NCBI RefSeq assembly: GCF_001183965.1
Contig: NZ_LFZV01000001.1
Coordinates: forward strand, 1,222,438 to 1,286,437
Source: Bacillus sp. FJAT-27916
GTDB lineage: Bacteria > Bacillota > Bacilli > Bacillales > Pradoshiaceae
Direction: 5' to 3'
DNA: 64,000 bases
Below are positions 17,510-27,658 of the stretch, piece by piece (within the stretch, counting starts at the first letter, position 1; every line of letters begins with the position of its first letter). Under the pieces are notes generated by a model. That model saw nothing but the letters and a program-made list of their open reading frames with translations. It ran no database searches and was not told the origin of the DNA. The position numbers and the translations under genes are program-made.

Positions 17510-19285
17510 ATGAGTCTGGATATGTTGAGAAATCATGTATTTTCACAAAGTACTGAACAGGAATGGGAAGAGGCTGTTAAGCGTTCCTTAAAAGGGAAAG
17601 ATGCAGCTAGCTTACAAACGAAAACCTATGAAAACATTATTTTGAAACCGCTTTATTCCGAAAGCATAGATGATAGGGAGCACCCGGGTGTTCCTCCTTA
17701 TACAAGAGGAATCGGGACAAAGGAATTATGGATTTGCCAAGAGAATCAAGGCCGGGATGCTGAGGCTGTAAAGGAGGCTGTCCGGAAAGGAATAAGGGGC
17801 GGAGAGAATACCATTTCATTTAAGGCGGACTCTTTAAAGCCTGATGAGGTGATAAGGCTTCTGTCTGATTTGCCGATTGATGAATATCCCGTTTTTACCC
17901 AAGCGGGCAGGCTGCAGCAGGCGATCATGGAGAGCGGTTTGACTATCACTGGCTCCGTCACGCGTGATTTAATCATGGAATGGGTTCAAGCAGGCGGGCT
18001 GCCAATCAATGAAAAGAATGAATTAGCAAACTGGATTTCCCTCATAGGAGAATGGGGACTGAATCATCCTGATATAAAAACAATTATGGTCGATACAACT
18101 CCTTACCATGAAGCGGGGGCTGATGCGGCAAGTGAGATTGCCTATGCGCTTGCTGCTGGTGTGGAGTATATGAATGCTGTCCAGGCAGCAGGTCTTGATC
18201 AGAGGATGGGATCGAAGCAGATGGTCTTCTCATTCGCCGTCGATTCCCAATTCTTTATCCAAATTGGAAAGCTTAGAGCGGCTAGAAGGCTATGGAGTAC
18301 CGTTGGACAAGCTTATGGAGTTGAAGATTGTATGATGGTGATTCATGCTAAAACATCGGGTCGCAATAAATCAAGCTATGACCGCCATGTCAATCTTCTT
18401 CGAACGAGTAATGAAGCCTTTGCAGCATTGGCTGGAGGCTGTCAGTACATAACTGTTTCACCGTTTGATACGATGCTTTCTCAAGGGAGCTCGCTTGGTG
18501 TCCGAATGGCACGAAACATTGTTCATATCCTGAAGGAAGAGGCGGGTATTTGTCAAACGGAGGACCCGGGGGGCGGTTCCTACTATTTGGAGGCGCTGAC
18601 CGATAAACTATGCGAGAAAGCTTGGGAGCGGTTCCTTGAATTAGAACGCACCGGGGGTATTCTTGCAGCCTTGAAGAAGGGAACGATACAAACGGAGCTT
18701 TCCGGTCTGGCACGGAAGCGCCTTGAGAATGTATCTCTGCGAAAAGAGAAAATCATTGGGGTCAATGCGTATGCGAATCCAGCAGAGGCACGTCCTGATG
18801 TGGCTGTTAAACAGCCTATCGAACAGTCCGAAATGAAGATGAAAGAGATTACCCCGCTTAAACCGATTACCCTCTCTAGTGAATTTGAGGTAATCCGATT
18901 CATGAACTTGAGCTGGCATAACGAGGAAAAGGCGAAACGAATTGGCTTGGCTGGTATCGGAGAGCTGAAAGCGTATAAACCTTATATGGATTTTGCTAAA
19001 GAGATTCTGGCATCTGGCGGGTTAGGCTATCAAGCGGAAGAGGGAATCAGCAAAACAGAGGAAATCCAGCATTTTGTCAAGAAGTCTGAAGTCATGCATC
19101 TCATCATTTGCGGCAAAGAGGAGGATCTTCATGAGGAACTATCAGCATTAGCCCTGGCTCCTCATGTCCGTGTATATACAATTGGCGATTTCAGCGGTCA
19201 CACTAAATATCAGCAGATAGACCGGAGCGTGAATATGATTGAATGGCTCACGGTTCTTTCATCCACGCAGGAGGTAGAGGCATGA
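17510..19285 (+). CDS. mutA: Methylmalonyl-CoA mutase small (non-catalytic) subunit
   Basis: The 591-residue protein belongs to the MutA/MutB family. The TIM-barrel half shows [12 protein letters not shown] near residue 50 and [17 protein letters not shown] around 355. Its C-terminal domain lacks the DxHxxG cobalamin motif that MutB has, as expected for the small subunit. I prefer ATG 17510 ([13 protein letters not shown]) over ATG 17456 because the preceding 54 bases form a hairpin with a Shine-Dalgarno sequence in front of it, and the family N-terminus fits. The stop overlaps the mutB start (ATGA). Together with MutB it converts methylmalonyl-CoA to succinyl-CoA. Confidence 0.88.
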   Translation: MSLDMLRNHVFSQSTEQEWEEAVKRSLKGKDAASLQTKTYENIILKPLYSESIDDREHPGVPPYTRGIGTKELWICQENQGRDAEAVKEAVRKGIRGGENTISFKADSLKPDEVIRLLSDLPIDEYPVFTQAGRLQQAIMESGLTITGSVTRDLIMEWVQAGGLPINEKNELANWISLIGEWGLNHPDIKTIMVDTTPYHEAGADAASEIAYALAAGVEYMNAVQAAGLDQRMGSKQMVFSFAVDSQFFIQIGKLRAARRLWSTVGQAYGVEDCMMVIHAKTSGRNKSSYDRHVNLLRTSNEAFAALAGGCQYITVSPFDTMLSQGSSLGVRMARNIVHILKEEAGICQTEDPGGGSYYLEALTDKLCEKAWERFLELERTGGILAALKKGTIQTELSGLARKRLENVSLRKEKIIGVNAYANPAEARPDVAVKQPIEQSEMKMKEITPLKPITLSSEFEVIRFMNLSWHNEEKAKRIGLAGIGELKAYKPYMDFAKEILASGGLGYQAEEGISKTEEIQHFVKKSEVMHLIICGKEEDLHEELSALALAPHVRVYTIGDFSGHTKYQQIDRSVNMIEWLTVLSSTQEVEA

Positions 19286-21441
19286 AGAGACCAGACTTTT
19301 CAAAGATTGATTGGAAAACAACCGCTCATCCTTCTTTAGAGAAGACAGACGAATATCAGGCGGTAAGTGAAACGAATGAACAAATCTCTATTAAGGCGGT
19401 TTATGGAAAAGAGGATCTTACGCAGCTTCCCCATATGCCGTCCTATCCGGGGATTGCCCCTTATACGAGAGGACCGTATGCAGCGATGTATGTCAACAGA
19501 CCATGGACGGTCAGGCAATATGCAGGTTTCTCTACGGCAGAGGAATCCAATGCTTTTTACAGAAGGAATCTGGAGATGGGGCAGAAGGGTCTGTCAGTGG
19601 CCTTTGATTTGGCCACTCACCGCGGGTATGACTCTGACCACCCTCGAGTAATTGGGGATGTAGGCAAGGCTGGTGTCGCTATCGACTCCATTGAGGATAT
19701 GAAAATCTTGTTTGAGGGGATCCCGCTTGAGAAAATGTCTGTTTCAATGACAATGAATGGGGCTGTGCTGCCTGTGATGGCCTTTTATATCGCGGCTGCC
19801 ATTGAACAGGGGGCAGAGGTCGGGAAACTATCAGGAACGATCCAAAATGATATTTTAAAAGAATACATGGTTCGTAATACATATATATACCCTCCGCAAA
19901 TGTCAATGAGAATTATTTCGGATATCTTTGCTTATACATCCTCGAAGATGCCGAAGTTTAACAGCATCTCCATCTCAGGCTATCATATGCAGGAAGCAGG
20001 CGCACCTGCTGATCTTGAACTTGCCTACACACTCGCTGACGGACTTGAGTATGTCCGTTCAGGGTTGGATGCGGGAATCCCGATTGATACATTTGCGCCA
20101 AGGCTCTCCTTCTTCTGGGGAATCGGCATGAATTATTTCATGGAGGTGGCGAAGCTTCGGGCGGCTCGCTATTTATGGGCAACCCTGATGACGCAATTTC
20201 ATCCGCAAAATGAGAAATCATTGGCCCTTCGCACCCACTCGCAAACATCTGGATGGAGTCTCTCGGAACAAGATCCCTTCAATAATGTTGCCCGAACCTT
20301 GATTGAAGCGCATGCAGCTGTAATGGGACATACGCAATCTCTTCATACGAATGCACTTGATGAGGCGATTGCCCTTCCGACTGATTTCTCTGCACGGATT
20401 GCACGTAACACTCAGCTGTTCCTGCAGGAGGAAACCGGCTTAACTAATGTCATTGATCCGTGGGGCGGCTCCTATTATGTAGAATCTTTGACCAAGAGTC
20501 TCATTGAGAAAGCGTGGGGTCATCTTGAAGAAATTGAGAAGCTTGGCGGTATGGCAAAGGCGATTGAGACCGGCATTCCGAAAATGCGCATTGAGGAGGC
20601 TGCCGCTAAAAGGCAGGCGAGAATTGATTCTGGAGAAGAGTCACTCATAGGGGTGAATCGGTACAGAAGTGATGAAACCGATGAATTTGACATTCTTGAA
20701 GTGGATAATTCAAAGGTGAGAAGCCAACAGATTGAGAGACTCCAGGCTATTAAGAAAGTACGTGATCATGAAAAAGTTCATGCAGCATTGGAGAAACTGA
20801 CAGAATCAGCCCGTACTGGCGAAGGCAATCTGCTCGAATATGCTGTAGAGGCAGCGATGCTGCGTGCCACTTTAGGAGAGATATCCGATGCAATTGAAGA
20901 AATATCAGGAAGACATCAGGCTGAAGTGAGAACAGTGAGCGGTGTATATGGACGTCATTATCAGCAGGAAGAGAAGATTCAGGAAGTTAGAGAGATGACG
21001 GAGGAGTTCATGGAGCATGAGGGCAGACGTCCGCGCATTCTTATTGCAAAAATGGGTCAGGACGGTCATGACAGAGGAGCAAAGGTAGTAGCAACCGCTT
21101 ATGCAGACCTAGGCTTTGACGTTGACATGGGACCGTTATTCCAAACACCTGAAGAAACAGCTAAGCAAGCCATCGAGAATGATGTGCATGTCATCGGGAT
21201 GAGCTCTCTTGCTGGCGGACATAAAACATTGCTTCCTCAGCTTAAACAGGAATTGAAACGATTAGGCCGAGAGGATATTATCATCATTGCCGGAGGAGTA
21301 ATCCCTAAACAGGATTATGATTATTTGCTCGAACATGGAGCGGCTGCAATTTTTGGACCAGGAACAGTTATTCCAGAGGCAGCTGTGACCATCATGGAAC
21401 AAATCTACAAAGAGCTTGGTTATGAGGAAGTGTCCGATTAA
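19282..21441 (+). CDS. mutB: Methylmalonyl-CoA mutase large catalytic subunit
   Basis: The 719-residue adenosylcobalamin enzyme interconverts (R)-methylmalonyl-CoA and succinyl-CoA. The substrate-binding barrel shows [38 protein letters not shown] and [11 protein letters not shown]. The C-terminal cobalamin domain carries [14 protein letters not shown] (DxHxxG) and GMSSLAGGH. The true start is ATG 19282, preceded by GGAGGTAGAGG and overlapping the mutA stop by four bases; the upstream in-frame ATG at 19243 lies inside mutA. The stop overlaps the next gene (TAATG). Confidence 0.96.
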   Translation: MKRPDFSKIDWKTTAHPSLEKTDEYQAVSETNEQISIKAVYGKEDLTQLPHMPSYPGIAPYTRGPYAAMYVNRPWTVRQYAGFSTAEESNAFYRRNLEMGQKGLSVAFDLATHRGYDSDHPRVIGDVGKAGVAIDSIEDMKILFEGIPLEKMSVSMTMNGAVLPVMAFYIAAAIEQGAEVGKLSGTIQNDILKEYMVRNTYIYPPQMSMRIISDIFAYTSSKMPKFNSISISGYHMQEAGAPADLELAYTLADGLEYVRSGLDAGIPIDTFAPRLSFFWGIGMNYFMEVAKLRAARYLWATLMTQFHPQNEKSLALRTHSQTSGWSLSEQDPFNNVARTLIEAHAAVMGHTQSLHTNALDEAIALPTDFSARIARNTQLFLQEETGLTNVIDPWGGSYYVESLTKSLIEKAWGHLEEIEKLGGMAKAIETGIPKMRIEEAAAKRQARIDSGEESLIGVNRYRSDETDEFDILEVDNSKVRSQQIERLQAIKKVRDHEKVHAALEKLTESARTGEGNLLEYAVEAAMLRATLGEISDAIEEISGRHQAEVRTVSGVYGRHYQQEEKIQEVREMTEEFMEHEGRRPRILIAKMGQDGHDRGAKVVATAYADLGFDVDMGPLFQTPEETAKQAIENDVHVIGMSSLAGGHKTLLPQLKQELKRLGREDIIIIAGGVIPKQDYDYLLEHGAAAIFGPGTVIPEAAVTIMEQIYKELGYEEVSD

Positions 21442-22472
21442 TGAGTAAGAAGGAAGGAAGAAGATTTAAGAGAAAAGGGCCAGTAAACCTTCAAGTCCAT
21501 GATATAGCCTTAAATCTTCAGGAGGGGAACGTGAGCGTTCTCTCAAAGGCGATTACTTTAGTGGAGAGCAGACAGGAGAGCCATCAGCAAGCTGCGCAAG
21601 CCATTCTTGAGAAGGTGCTCCCGAGTACCGGAAATGCTGTGAGAATCGGGATATCAGGTGTGCCTGGGGCAGGAAAGAGCACCTTTATTGAAAGCTTTGG
21701 TCTTTATCTTTGTAGTCTAGGACATCGGGTGGCTGTTCTGGCTATTGATCCAAGCTCACCCGTCAGCGGCGGAAGTATCCTTGGCGATAAAACAAGAATG
21801 GAGAAGCTTTCCCGTCATCCAAGCGCCTTCATCCGTCCGACACCGTCAGATGGGGAGTTTGGCGGTGTGCATCGAAAGACAAGGGAAAGCCTTCTTTTAT
21901 GCGAAGCAGCAGGGTACTCTGTCATTATCGTTGAAACGGTTGGTGTCGGACAAAGTGAAGCAGAAGTAAGGGATATGGTTGATTTCTTCCTTCTGCTCGC
22001 CTTAACAGGAGCGGGAGACGAATTGCAAGGAATGAAAAAGGGGATTCTTGAGCTCGTTGATGCTATAGCAGTCAATAAGGCGGACGGGGATAATGAAGAG
22101 AAAGCCCTTATGGCAAAGGAAGAATACAGGCGTGTCACGATGGGGATTAATCCTGCGACTCCCGGATGGACTATTGCGGCGTTAACCTGTTCAGCTCTTT
22201 ATCAGCATGGATTGGATGATATTTGGAAGCTGATCTTATCCTTTATGGAAGAGACTAAAAAGTCTGGAATCTATGATAGCAGGAGAAGAACTCAGGCTGG
22301 GAAATGGCTGCATACTGAGATGAGGCGTCTCTTAGTAGAACGCTTCCTGAAGGATGAGGATATGAAAGTCTCTCTCCAAAGGCAGGAACAGAACGTTATA
22401 GAAGGAAAGGTCCTGCCTTTAGCGGCGGCTAGAGAACTAATAAATATTTATTTTTCTTTAAACAAGAAGTAA
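21441..22472 (+). CDS. meaB: MeaB/ArgK-type GTPase chaperone of methylmalonyl-CoA mutase
   Basis: The 343-residue G3E GTPase loads and protects the cobalamin cofactor of methylmalonyl-CoA mutase. The P-loop is GVPGAGKSTFIE (about residue 73). DPSSPVSGGSILGDKTRM (about 102-119) and the switch region VETVGVGQSEAEV (about 170) follow, with the guanine-specificity motif NKADGDN near 214. It was formerly called ArgK. The ATG overlaps the mutB stop by one base, so mutA-mutB-meaB form one coupled operon. Confidence 0.95.
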   Translation: MSKKEGRRFKRKGPVNLQVHDIALNLQEGNVSVLSKAITLVESRQESHQQAAQAILEKVLPSTGNAVRIGISGVPGAGKSTFIESFGLYLCSLGHRVAVLAIDPSSPVSGGSILGDKTRMEKLSRHPSAFIRPTPSDGEFGGVHRKTRESLLLCEAAGYSVIIVETVGVGQSEAEVRDMVDFFLLLALTGAGDELQGMKKGILELVDAIAVNKADGDNEEKALMAKEEYRRVTMGINPATPGWTIAALTCSALYQHGLDDIWKLILSFMEETKKSGIYDSRRRTQAGKWLHTEMRRLLVERFLKDEDMKVSLQRQEQNVIEGKVLPLAAARELINIYFSLNKK

Positions 22473-22559
22473 AATGAGCTTAGTGCCATAAAAAAAGGGA
22501 TAGCATAGAATGCCATCCTTCAATCAAGGGAGTATAGGGATAAATCTTAATTAAAGGTA

Positions 22560-22587
22560 GTTTACCCGCCGTAAAAGGTGGATAAAC
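22560..22587 (+). other. Imperfect hairpin in the meaB-brxB gap
   Basis: GTTTACCCGCC and GGTGGATAAAC can pair over 11 positions with one G-U and one mismatch around GTAAAA. A T-tract follows 20 nt later. It could be a weak terminator of the mut operon. Nothing else recognisable lies in 22473-22666. Confidence 0.3.
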
Positions 22588-22666
22588 CTATAGGCTGGAT
22601 TATTTTTTAATTCTATACTCATCTGGTAAAATGAAGGAAAAAGACCGGAAAGGAAGATCAAACGGC

Positions 22667-23104
22667 ATGAGCATGGATTTCAATTTGTTTATGAATGATG
22701 TAGTCCGCCAGGCAAGGCAGGAAATACAGAATGCTGGATATAAAGAACTTAAAACGACAGAAGAGGTAGACGAGGCCCTTCAAGCGAAAGGAACAACGCT
22801 TGTCATGGTCAATTCCGTCTGCGGCTGTGCAGGCGGGATCGCACGTCCGGCTGCTTATCACGCCGTGAATTACGATAAGCGCCCCGATCATCTTGTGACG
22901 GTATTCGCCGGGCAAGATAATGAAGCAACAGCAAGGGCACGAGAATATTTCACGGGTTATCCGCCATCCTCTCCTTCATTTGCTTTAATGAAGGACGGAG
23001 AGATTATTAAGATGATTGAAAGACATGAGATTGAAGGCCATGAGCCAATGCAAGTCATATCCGCATTGCAACAGGCTTTTGATGAATATTGTGAGGAAAT
23101 TTAA
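22667..23104 (+). CDS. brxB: Bacilliredoxin BrxB (YqiW, DUF1094)
   Basis: The 145-residue protein is a bacilliredoxin that removes bacillithiol from S-bacillithiolated proteins. The CxC active site is in [15 protein letters not shown] (Cys near residues 52 and 54), and the [12 protein letters not shown] motif is near the C-terminus. AAGGAAGA at 22650-22657 supports ATG 22667 and the N-terminus [11 protein letters not shown] matches the family; ATG 22631 is too early. It occupies the yqiW position of B. subtilis and ends in a strong terminator. Confidence 0.94.
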   Translation: MSMDFNLFMNDVVRQARQEIQNAGYKELKTTEEVDEALQAKGTTLVMVNSVCGCAGGIARPAAYHAVNYDKRPDHLVTVFAGQDNEATARAREYFTGYPPSSPSFALMKDGEIIKMIERHEIEGHEPMQVISALQQAFDEYCEEI

Positions 23105-23113
23105 AACGTTAAG

Positions 23114-23149
23114 AAGCCAATGCTCCACGAAAAGAGCATTGGCTTTTTT
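23114..23149 (+). terminator. Intrinsic terminator after brxB
   Basis: AAGCCAATGCTC / GAGCATTGGCTT stem, 8-nt loop, six T residues. Confidence 0.93.
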
Positions 23150-23341
23150 GCGTAAAGAGGAAAGGAGCCATAAGTATATACTTTTTTATGCATAGATTTT
23201 GAATAAAGAAGAGTCATAGGGTTATAGAGACAGTGTTGTCTGAAAATGAAGATAATTGAAAATGTCGTTTGTATTCTCTTTTAGTGGAAGAATTATGTTA
23301 TTAATATAGAATGAAAACAAAACGTGCAATCTAAAAAATGA

Positions 23342-23355
23342 TGTGTTAAAATTCA
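23342..23355 (+). promoter_or_regulatory. Candidate ARG box upstream of artP
   Basis: TGTGTTAAAATTCA matches the AhrC operator core TGAAT-N4-ATTCA at 8 of 10 fixed positions. It lies about 98 bp before artP, an arginine transporter gene, in an AT-rich 300-bp leader (23150-23452) that otherwise shows no clear feature. Confidence 0.4.
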
Positions 23356-23452
23356 TTTTGTTGTATATATATAATTTTTATGGTTTAATAGTTTGTATGA
23401 AAATGAAGAGTGCATATGAATTTGATTAACAAACATATTGGGGGAAACACAC

Positions 23453-24238
23453 ATGAAAAAGTGGCTACTTAGTTTATTGACTATCGTATTCGCTGGGGTA
23501 TTATTAAGCGCCTGCGGCAGCGAAGAATCTGGAAGCGAAAACGCAAGTGATAAAAAGGTCTTGAAAATGGCGACCTCCGCTGATTACAAGCCTTTTGAAT
23601 ACATTGATACGGCCAAGAGTGATGAAATCATCGGATTTGATGTTGATTTAGCGAAGACATTGGCTGAAAAGCTCGGCTATGAATTAGAAGTCTCTGACAT
23701 GGACTTTGGCGGATTGATTACCGCACTGAAAAATGGACAGGCTGATCTCGTGCTGGCTGGAATGACACCGAACGAGAAAAGGGAAAAGAGTGTTGATTTC
23801 TCAGACATTTATTATACATCCAATCACATGGTTGTAACAACAAAAGACAGCGGAATCTCCAGTGCGGAAGACCTTGAAGGAAAAACAGTCGGCGCACAGA
23901 TGGGATCCATCCAGGAAACAAAAGCCGATGAGCTTGCTGAAACAATCAATATAAAAGTTGAAGACCGTAACCGAATTCCTGAACTTGTACAAGAAATTAA
24001 AGCTGGCCGTTTTGATGCAGCAATCATTGAAGATACAGTAGCAGAGGGGTATCTCGAAAAGAATGATGACCTGACAGGCTTTTTACTTGAGCAGAACGAA
24101 GAGGGAGTCGGCTATGCAATGGCCTTTCCAAAGAACAGTGAATTACGCGGACAATTCAATGAAGAACTTCAAAAAATGAAGGAAAACGGAGAATTGGAAG
24201 AATTAATCGTGAAATGGTTTGACGAAGACGCTGAATAA
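23453..24238 (+). CDS. artP: Arginine ABC transporter substrate-binding lipoprotein
   Basis: The 261-residue product is a family 3 solute-binding protein. A lipoprotein signal peptide ends in the lipobox LLSACGS (Cys near residue 19). The mature part shows MATSADYKPFEYID, GFDVDLAKTLAEKLG and the typical DLVLAGMTPNEKREKSVDFSD. GGGGGAAA precedes ATG 23453. Position after brxB corresponds to B. subtilis yqiX (artP), the arginine-binding protein. A hairpin between it and artQ probably lowers transcription of the downstream genes so that binding protein is in excess. Confidence 0.92.
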   Translation: MKKWLLSLLTIVFAGVLLSACGSEESGSENASDKKVLKMATSADYKPFEYIDTAKSDEIIGFDVDLAKTLAEKLGYELEVSDMDFGGLITALKNGQADLVLAGMTPNEKREKSVDFSDIYYTSNHMVVTTKDSGISSAEDLEGKTVGAQMGSIQETKADELAETINIKVEDRNRIPELVQEIKAGRFDAAIIEDTVAEGYLEKNDDLTGFLLEQNEEGVGYAMAFPKNSELRGQFNEELQKMKENGELEELIVKWFDEDAE

Positions 24239-24248
24239 GCAGGACGGG

Positions 24249-24291
24249 AGAATTTCAGAAGGGCTTGATCCCTCTGAAATTCTTCTTTTAT
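24249..24291 (+). terminator. Partial terminator/attenuator between artP and artQ
   Basis: AATTTCAGAAGGG pairs with CCCTCTGAAATT (one bulged A), followed by CTTCTTTTATT. Placed inside the operon directly behind the binding-protein gene. Confidence 0.65.
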
Positions 24292-24352
24292 TATCTGCTT
24301 TTCATGTCCACCTATGACACGATAGATGAATCATGAAGAAGGAGAACCTATT

Positions 24353-25009
24353 ATGAATTTAGATTTTACGGGAATTATCCCATCGATGCCTTATATTTTG
24401 GAAGGGGTGAAAATCACCCTTCAAATCGCAGCACTTGCAGCTGTTTTTGGTTTTATTCTAGGAACCTTGCTTGCTCTGTGTAAAATCTCTAAGCTTAAAG
24501 CCCTGATCTGGCTGGCTGATTTCTATACAAGTATATTCCGCGGTACACCACTTGTCCTTCAATTGATGATTATATACTTTGCATCACCACAATTATTCGG
24601 GTTTCAGATTGAAGGATATTGGGCCGCTGTGCTATCTTTTTCCTTGAATTCAGGAGCTTATATTTCAGAAATTATCCGCGGCGGGATCTTGGCCGTTGAT
24701 AAAGGACAAAAGGAAGCAGCGATGGCGCTGGGCGTTCCTTATACAAGTATGATGGCGAACATCATCCTGCCGCAGGCATATAAAAACATCCTTCCGGCCT
24801 TGATGAATGAATTTATTACGTTAACGAAGGAATCAGCAATCGTGACAACAATCGGTGTCATGGATATTATGAGAAGGGCCTATCAGGTCGGGGGAGAGAC
24901 ATTCCAATATTTAGAACCGCTCTTGTTTGCGGGTCTCATCTATTATGTCCTCGTCATGATTCTCACGTTTATTGGAAAAATGGTTGAAAAGAGGTTGCAG
25001 CATTCATGA
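24353..25009 (+). CDS. artQ: Arginine ABC transporter permease
   Basis: The 218-residue integral membrane protein belongs to the HisMQ family of polar amino acid permeases. It has about five hydrophobic segments and the EAA loop [22 protein letters not shown] near residue 123. [14 protein letters not shown] is also a family motif. ATG 24353 follows AAGGAGAA. The stop overlaps artR by four bases (ATGA). Corresponds to B. subtilis yqiY. Confidence 0.94.
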   Translation: MNLDFTGIIPSMPYILEGVKITLQIAALAAVFGFILGTLLALCKISKLKALIWLADFYTSIFRGTPLVLQLMIIYFASPQLFGFQIEGYWAAVLSFSLNSGAYISEIIRGGILAVDKGQKEAAMALGVPYTSMMANIILPQAYKNILPALMNEFITLTKESAIVTTIGVMDIMRRAYQVGGETFQYLEPLLFAGLIYYVLVMILTFIGKMVEKRLQHS

Positions 25010-25728
25010 TTAAAGTAGAGAATCTACAAAAAAGCTTCGGCAAACTAGAAGTGTTAAAAGGAATTACGACAGAAATCAAGGAAGGGGAAGTAATTGCTGT
25101 TATTGGCCCTTCCGGTTCCGGAAAATCAACATTCCTTCGCTGTCTCAACTTAATGGAAACTCCGACTGGCGGAGCCATTTGGATTAAGGGAGAAGAAATT
25201 ACCGCTCCTAAGACGAATGTCCTTGCAATGCGCCAAAATGTTGGAATGGTGTTCCAGCATTTTAACCTTTTCCCGCATAAGACCGTTCTTGAAAATGTCA
25301 CATACGCACCTATGAAGGTGAAGAAGATGAAAAAGGATGAGGCTAAGAAGGAAGCGATGGATATTCTCACCAAGGTTGGAATGGCAGAAAAAGCAAATGA
25401 GTATCCAGGACAGCTTTCAGGCGGACAAAAGCAGCGTGTCGCCATTGCGCGTGCGCTTGCAATGAAGCCGGAGATTATGCTGTTTGATGAGCCAACCTCT
25501 GCTCTTGACCCTGAAATGGTCAAAGAGGTTCTTGAGGTTATGAAATCCTTGGCAAATTCAGGGATGACGATGGCCATTGTAACGCATGAAATGGGCTTTG
25601 CGAAAGAAGTGGCTGACAGAGTCCTCTTCCTTGATGGGGGAGTTATTGTGGAGGACAGCGCTCCTGAGCTTTTCTTTACAGCACCATCATCCCAGCGCGC
25701 AAAAGAGTTCTTGCAGAAAGTATTGTAA
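25006..25728 (+). CDS. artR: Arginine ABC transporter ATP-binding protein
   Basis: The 240-residue ATPase of the arginine importer. Walker [13 protein letters not shown] (about 33-44), Q-loop [10 protein letters not shown], signature [15 protein letters not shown], Walker [15 protein letters not shown], and the switch His in [10 protein letters not shown] are all intact. Corresponds to B. subtilis yqiZ. A terminator follows at 25746-25777. Confidence 0.95.
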   Translation: MIKVENLQKSFGKLEVLKGITTEIKEGEVIAVIGPSGSGKSTFLRCLNLMETPTGGAIWIKGEEITAPKTNVLAMRQNVGMVFQHFNLFPHKTVLENVTYAPMKVKKMKKDEAKKEAMDILTKVGMAEKANEYPGQLSGGQKQRVAIARALAMKPEIMLFDEPTSALDPEMVKEVLEVMKSLANSGMTMAIVTHEMGFAKEVADRVLFLDGGVIVEDSAPELFFTAPSSQRAKEFLQKVL

Positions 25729-25745
25729 ATAGCATATTCTAAAGA

Positions 25746-25777
25746 AAGATATTCTGATATTCAGAATGTCTTTTTTT
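25746..25777 (+). terminator. Intrinsic terminator after artR
   Basis: GATATTCTG / CAGAATGTC stem (one G-U pair) followed by seven T residues. Confidence 0.8.
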
Positions 25778-25807
25778 GGGTACATTACTTATCGGGGTGA
25801 TACATAC

Positions 25808-26782
25808 ATGTTCAAAATTGGCTATCGAACGATCAAAACGGCAATTGGGACACCAATGGCCATTTATCTTGCACAATTGATCGGTCTGCAAAGCTTTGCT
25901 TCGGCTGGAATCATTACTATTTTGTGTATCCAGCGTACGAAAAAGAAATCGCTCAGGGCAGCTGGAGACCGTTTTGCAGCCTGTTTGATTGCGATGGCCT
26001 ATTCCTATTTATTCTTTGAGTGGCTTGGATATACACCGCCCGTCATCGGGTTAATGCTCCTATTATTTATCCCGACAACTGTCGCGTTGAAGGTGTCCGG
26101 CGGTATCGTGACGAGCTCCGTCATAATCCTTCATCTATATGCTTCAACCTCGATTACCATGGCGACTTTGTTTAATGAGTTCTGCCTTGTCGTCATCGGA
26201 ATCAGCGTTGCTTTTCTTGTGAACTTCTATATGCCAAGCATGGACCGCGAAATCATTTCGTATAAAGAAAAGATTGAGGACTTATACAGGATTATATTAA
26301 AGGAACTGAGTGAATACTTAGTGACAGGTAATAGCATCTGGACAGGAAAGGAAATTATTGAGGCAGATAACGCCATCAAAAAAGCGGTCTTTTATGCTGC
26401 CGTTGATTTAGAGAATCATATTACCGGAAGCGAGGATTCCTATTATCATTACTTCAAGCTCAGGGAAAGACAGCTTGGCATCTTGAAGCGTATTCTTCCG
26501 CTCGCAGGGAAAATGGATTTATCCGAGCATGAGGGCAGTCGTGAAATGGGTGAATTCATTGGACATTTGAGTGATAATGTTCATCACAGGAATACGACAG
26601 AAGAACATATCAAACAGCTTGAAGATCTGCTGGATGAATTGAAGAAAAAGGATATTCCGGCGAATTTTGATGAATTTGAACGCCGTGCGGCTCTTTTCCA
26701 ATTGGGAAAGGAACTGAAGGATTACCTCATTATCAAGAGCACGGTCAAACCATTGCCCTATACGAGAGTGAGAAGAGGCTGA
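25808..26782 (+). CDS. yqjA: Aromatic acid exporter family membrane protein YqjA
   Basis: The 324-residue protein resembles B. subtilis YqjA and the ArAE_1/DUF939 family. The first 140 residues hold about four to five membrane segments (e.g. PPVIGLMLLLFIPTTVAL, FCLVVIGISVAFLVNFYM). The rest is a helical cytoplasmic domain rich in charged heptads. CGGGGTGA at 25793-25800 supports ATG 25808; ATG 25766 lies inside the artR terminator. Export of aromatic acids is a family name, not proven for this group. Confidence 0.82.
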   Translation: MFKIGYRTIKTAIGTPMAIYLAQLIGLQSFASAGIITILCIQRTKKKSLRAAGDRFAACLIAMAYSYLFFEWLGYTPPVIGLMLLLFIPTTVALKVSGGIVTSSVIILHLYASTSITMATLFNEFCLVVIGISVAFLVNFYMPSMDREIISYKEKIEDLYRIILKELSEYLVTGNSIWTGKEIIEADNAIKKAVFYAAVDLENHITGSEDSYYHYFKLRERQLGILKRILPLAGKMDLSEHEGSREMGEFIGHLSDNVHHRNTTEEHIKQLEDLLDELKKKDIPANFDEFERRAALFQLGKELKDYLIIKSTVKPLPYTRVRRG

Positions 26783-26830
26783 ATAAGACGGGTGAGAAGG
26801 TCAGATACTATGTGAAAAAGGGGATTCCCT

Positions 26831-27355
26831 ATGAACTGGCTCTCACTCGTTTTTGTTTTGCAAATCATCTCGCCGCTCTGGCCCCTTGGACCGAATCCGC
26901 TTCCTGGCGATCCGTTCATCATTATTAATAAACAGGAAAATGAATTGTATTATTATGAGGATGAACAGGAACTGATGCGTTTCTCGGTAGCGACAGGAAA
27001 AGAAGCAGGCGATACCCCTGAAGGACTATTTACGATTGTGACGAAATTTACGGACCCTGAATATTCCGCTAAGCGGATACCCGCAAATAGTCCGCGCAAT
27101 CCATTAGGCTCAAGATGGATGGGCATTGATGCACGAGAGACAAATGGGCGGGTGTATGGAATCCACGGAACCAATAGAGAAGACTCCATCGGCAAACATA
27201 TTTCAAATGGCTGCATACGCATGAAAAATGAAGATGCCGAACGATTATTCACCCATGCTCCACTCGCCACAAAGGTATACATATACTCAGGAGATGAGGA
27301 CCCGCTTATCTTTGCCATTAAATATGGTGCCGTCAGTAAAGCGGCAAAGCCTTGA
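26831..27355 (+). CDS. L,D-transpeptidase (YkuD domain)
   Basis: The 174-residue protein carries the YkuD catalytic signature: the His in YGIHGTN, followed by HISNGCIRM with the nucleophilic Cys. An N-terminal hydrophobic segment (MNWLSLVFVLQIISPLW) should export or anchor it. The catalytic domain (FIIINKQENELYYYED onward) fills nearly the whole mature part and there is no LysM or peptidoglycan-binding domain. It should cross-link or modify peptidoglycan. Gene order places it where B. subtilis has yqjB. AAAAGGGGA precedes the ATG; a terminator follows. Confidence 0.88.
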   Translation: MNWLSLVFVLQIISPLWPLGPNPLPGDPFIIINKQENELYYYEDEQELMRFSVATGKEAGDTPEGLFTIVTKFTDPEYSAKRIPANSPRNPLGSRWMGIDARETNGRVYGIHGTNREDSIGKHISNGCIRMKNEDAERLFTHAPLATKVYIYSGDEDPLIFAIKYGAVSKAAKP

Positions 27356-27363
27356 TAAAAGAT

Positions 27364-27397
27364 AAAAAAACACCAGCTATGAGAAAGCTGGTGTTTT
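27364..27397 (+). terminator. Intrinsic terminator after the L,D-transpeptidase gene
   Basis: AAACACCAGCT / AGCTGGTGTTTT hairpin. A-rich on the 5' side, so it may also serve the minus-strand Prli42 gene. Confidence 0.88.
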
Positions 27398-27410
27398 CTA
27401 ATACGACCGA

Positions 27411-27506
27411 TTATAGAAAAGCGGAAATCCCTGATAGCAAGGTAACAACCACCATAGAGATGATCATTAAATAGACAATGACTTTTCGGGTACGCTTATT
27501 AGACAT
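27411..27506 (-). CDS. prli42: Prli42, stressosome-associated membrane miniprotein
   Basis: Read on the minus strand, a 31-codon ORF encodes a basic start MSNKRTRKVIVYLMIIS followed by a hydrophobic helix ending LLSGISAFL. This matches Prli42, the miniprotein found in Listeria and conserved in Bacillus, which tethers the stressosome to the membrane. AAGGAG (27515-27520) is 8 nt from the ATG. It is convergent with the L,D-transpeptidase gene and divergent from mce. It is too short for routine gene callers. Confidence 0.88.
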   Translation of the reverse strand: MSNKRTRKVIVYLMIISMVVVTLLSGISAFL

Positions 27507-27658
27507 GAATTCCACTCCTTATTTGCTCTTATTTCGATACTACTATGTTTCGCATTCCTCCTCAAGTGAAAAAAATTTCTGCTCATTCAAGCTATATGTC
27601 TTTATAGAATTTTACGAATGTTCTATTATTTAAATAGGCAAAAAAAGGGAGGATGAGT

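Noticed and set aside
24969-25577. 202-codon frame on the minus strand within artQ-artR
   Set aside because: Antisense shadow of the ATPase gene, whose motifs are all intact.
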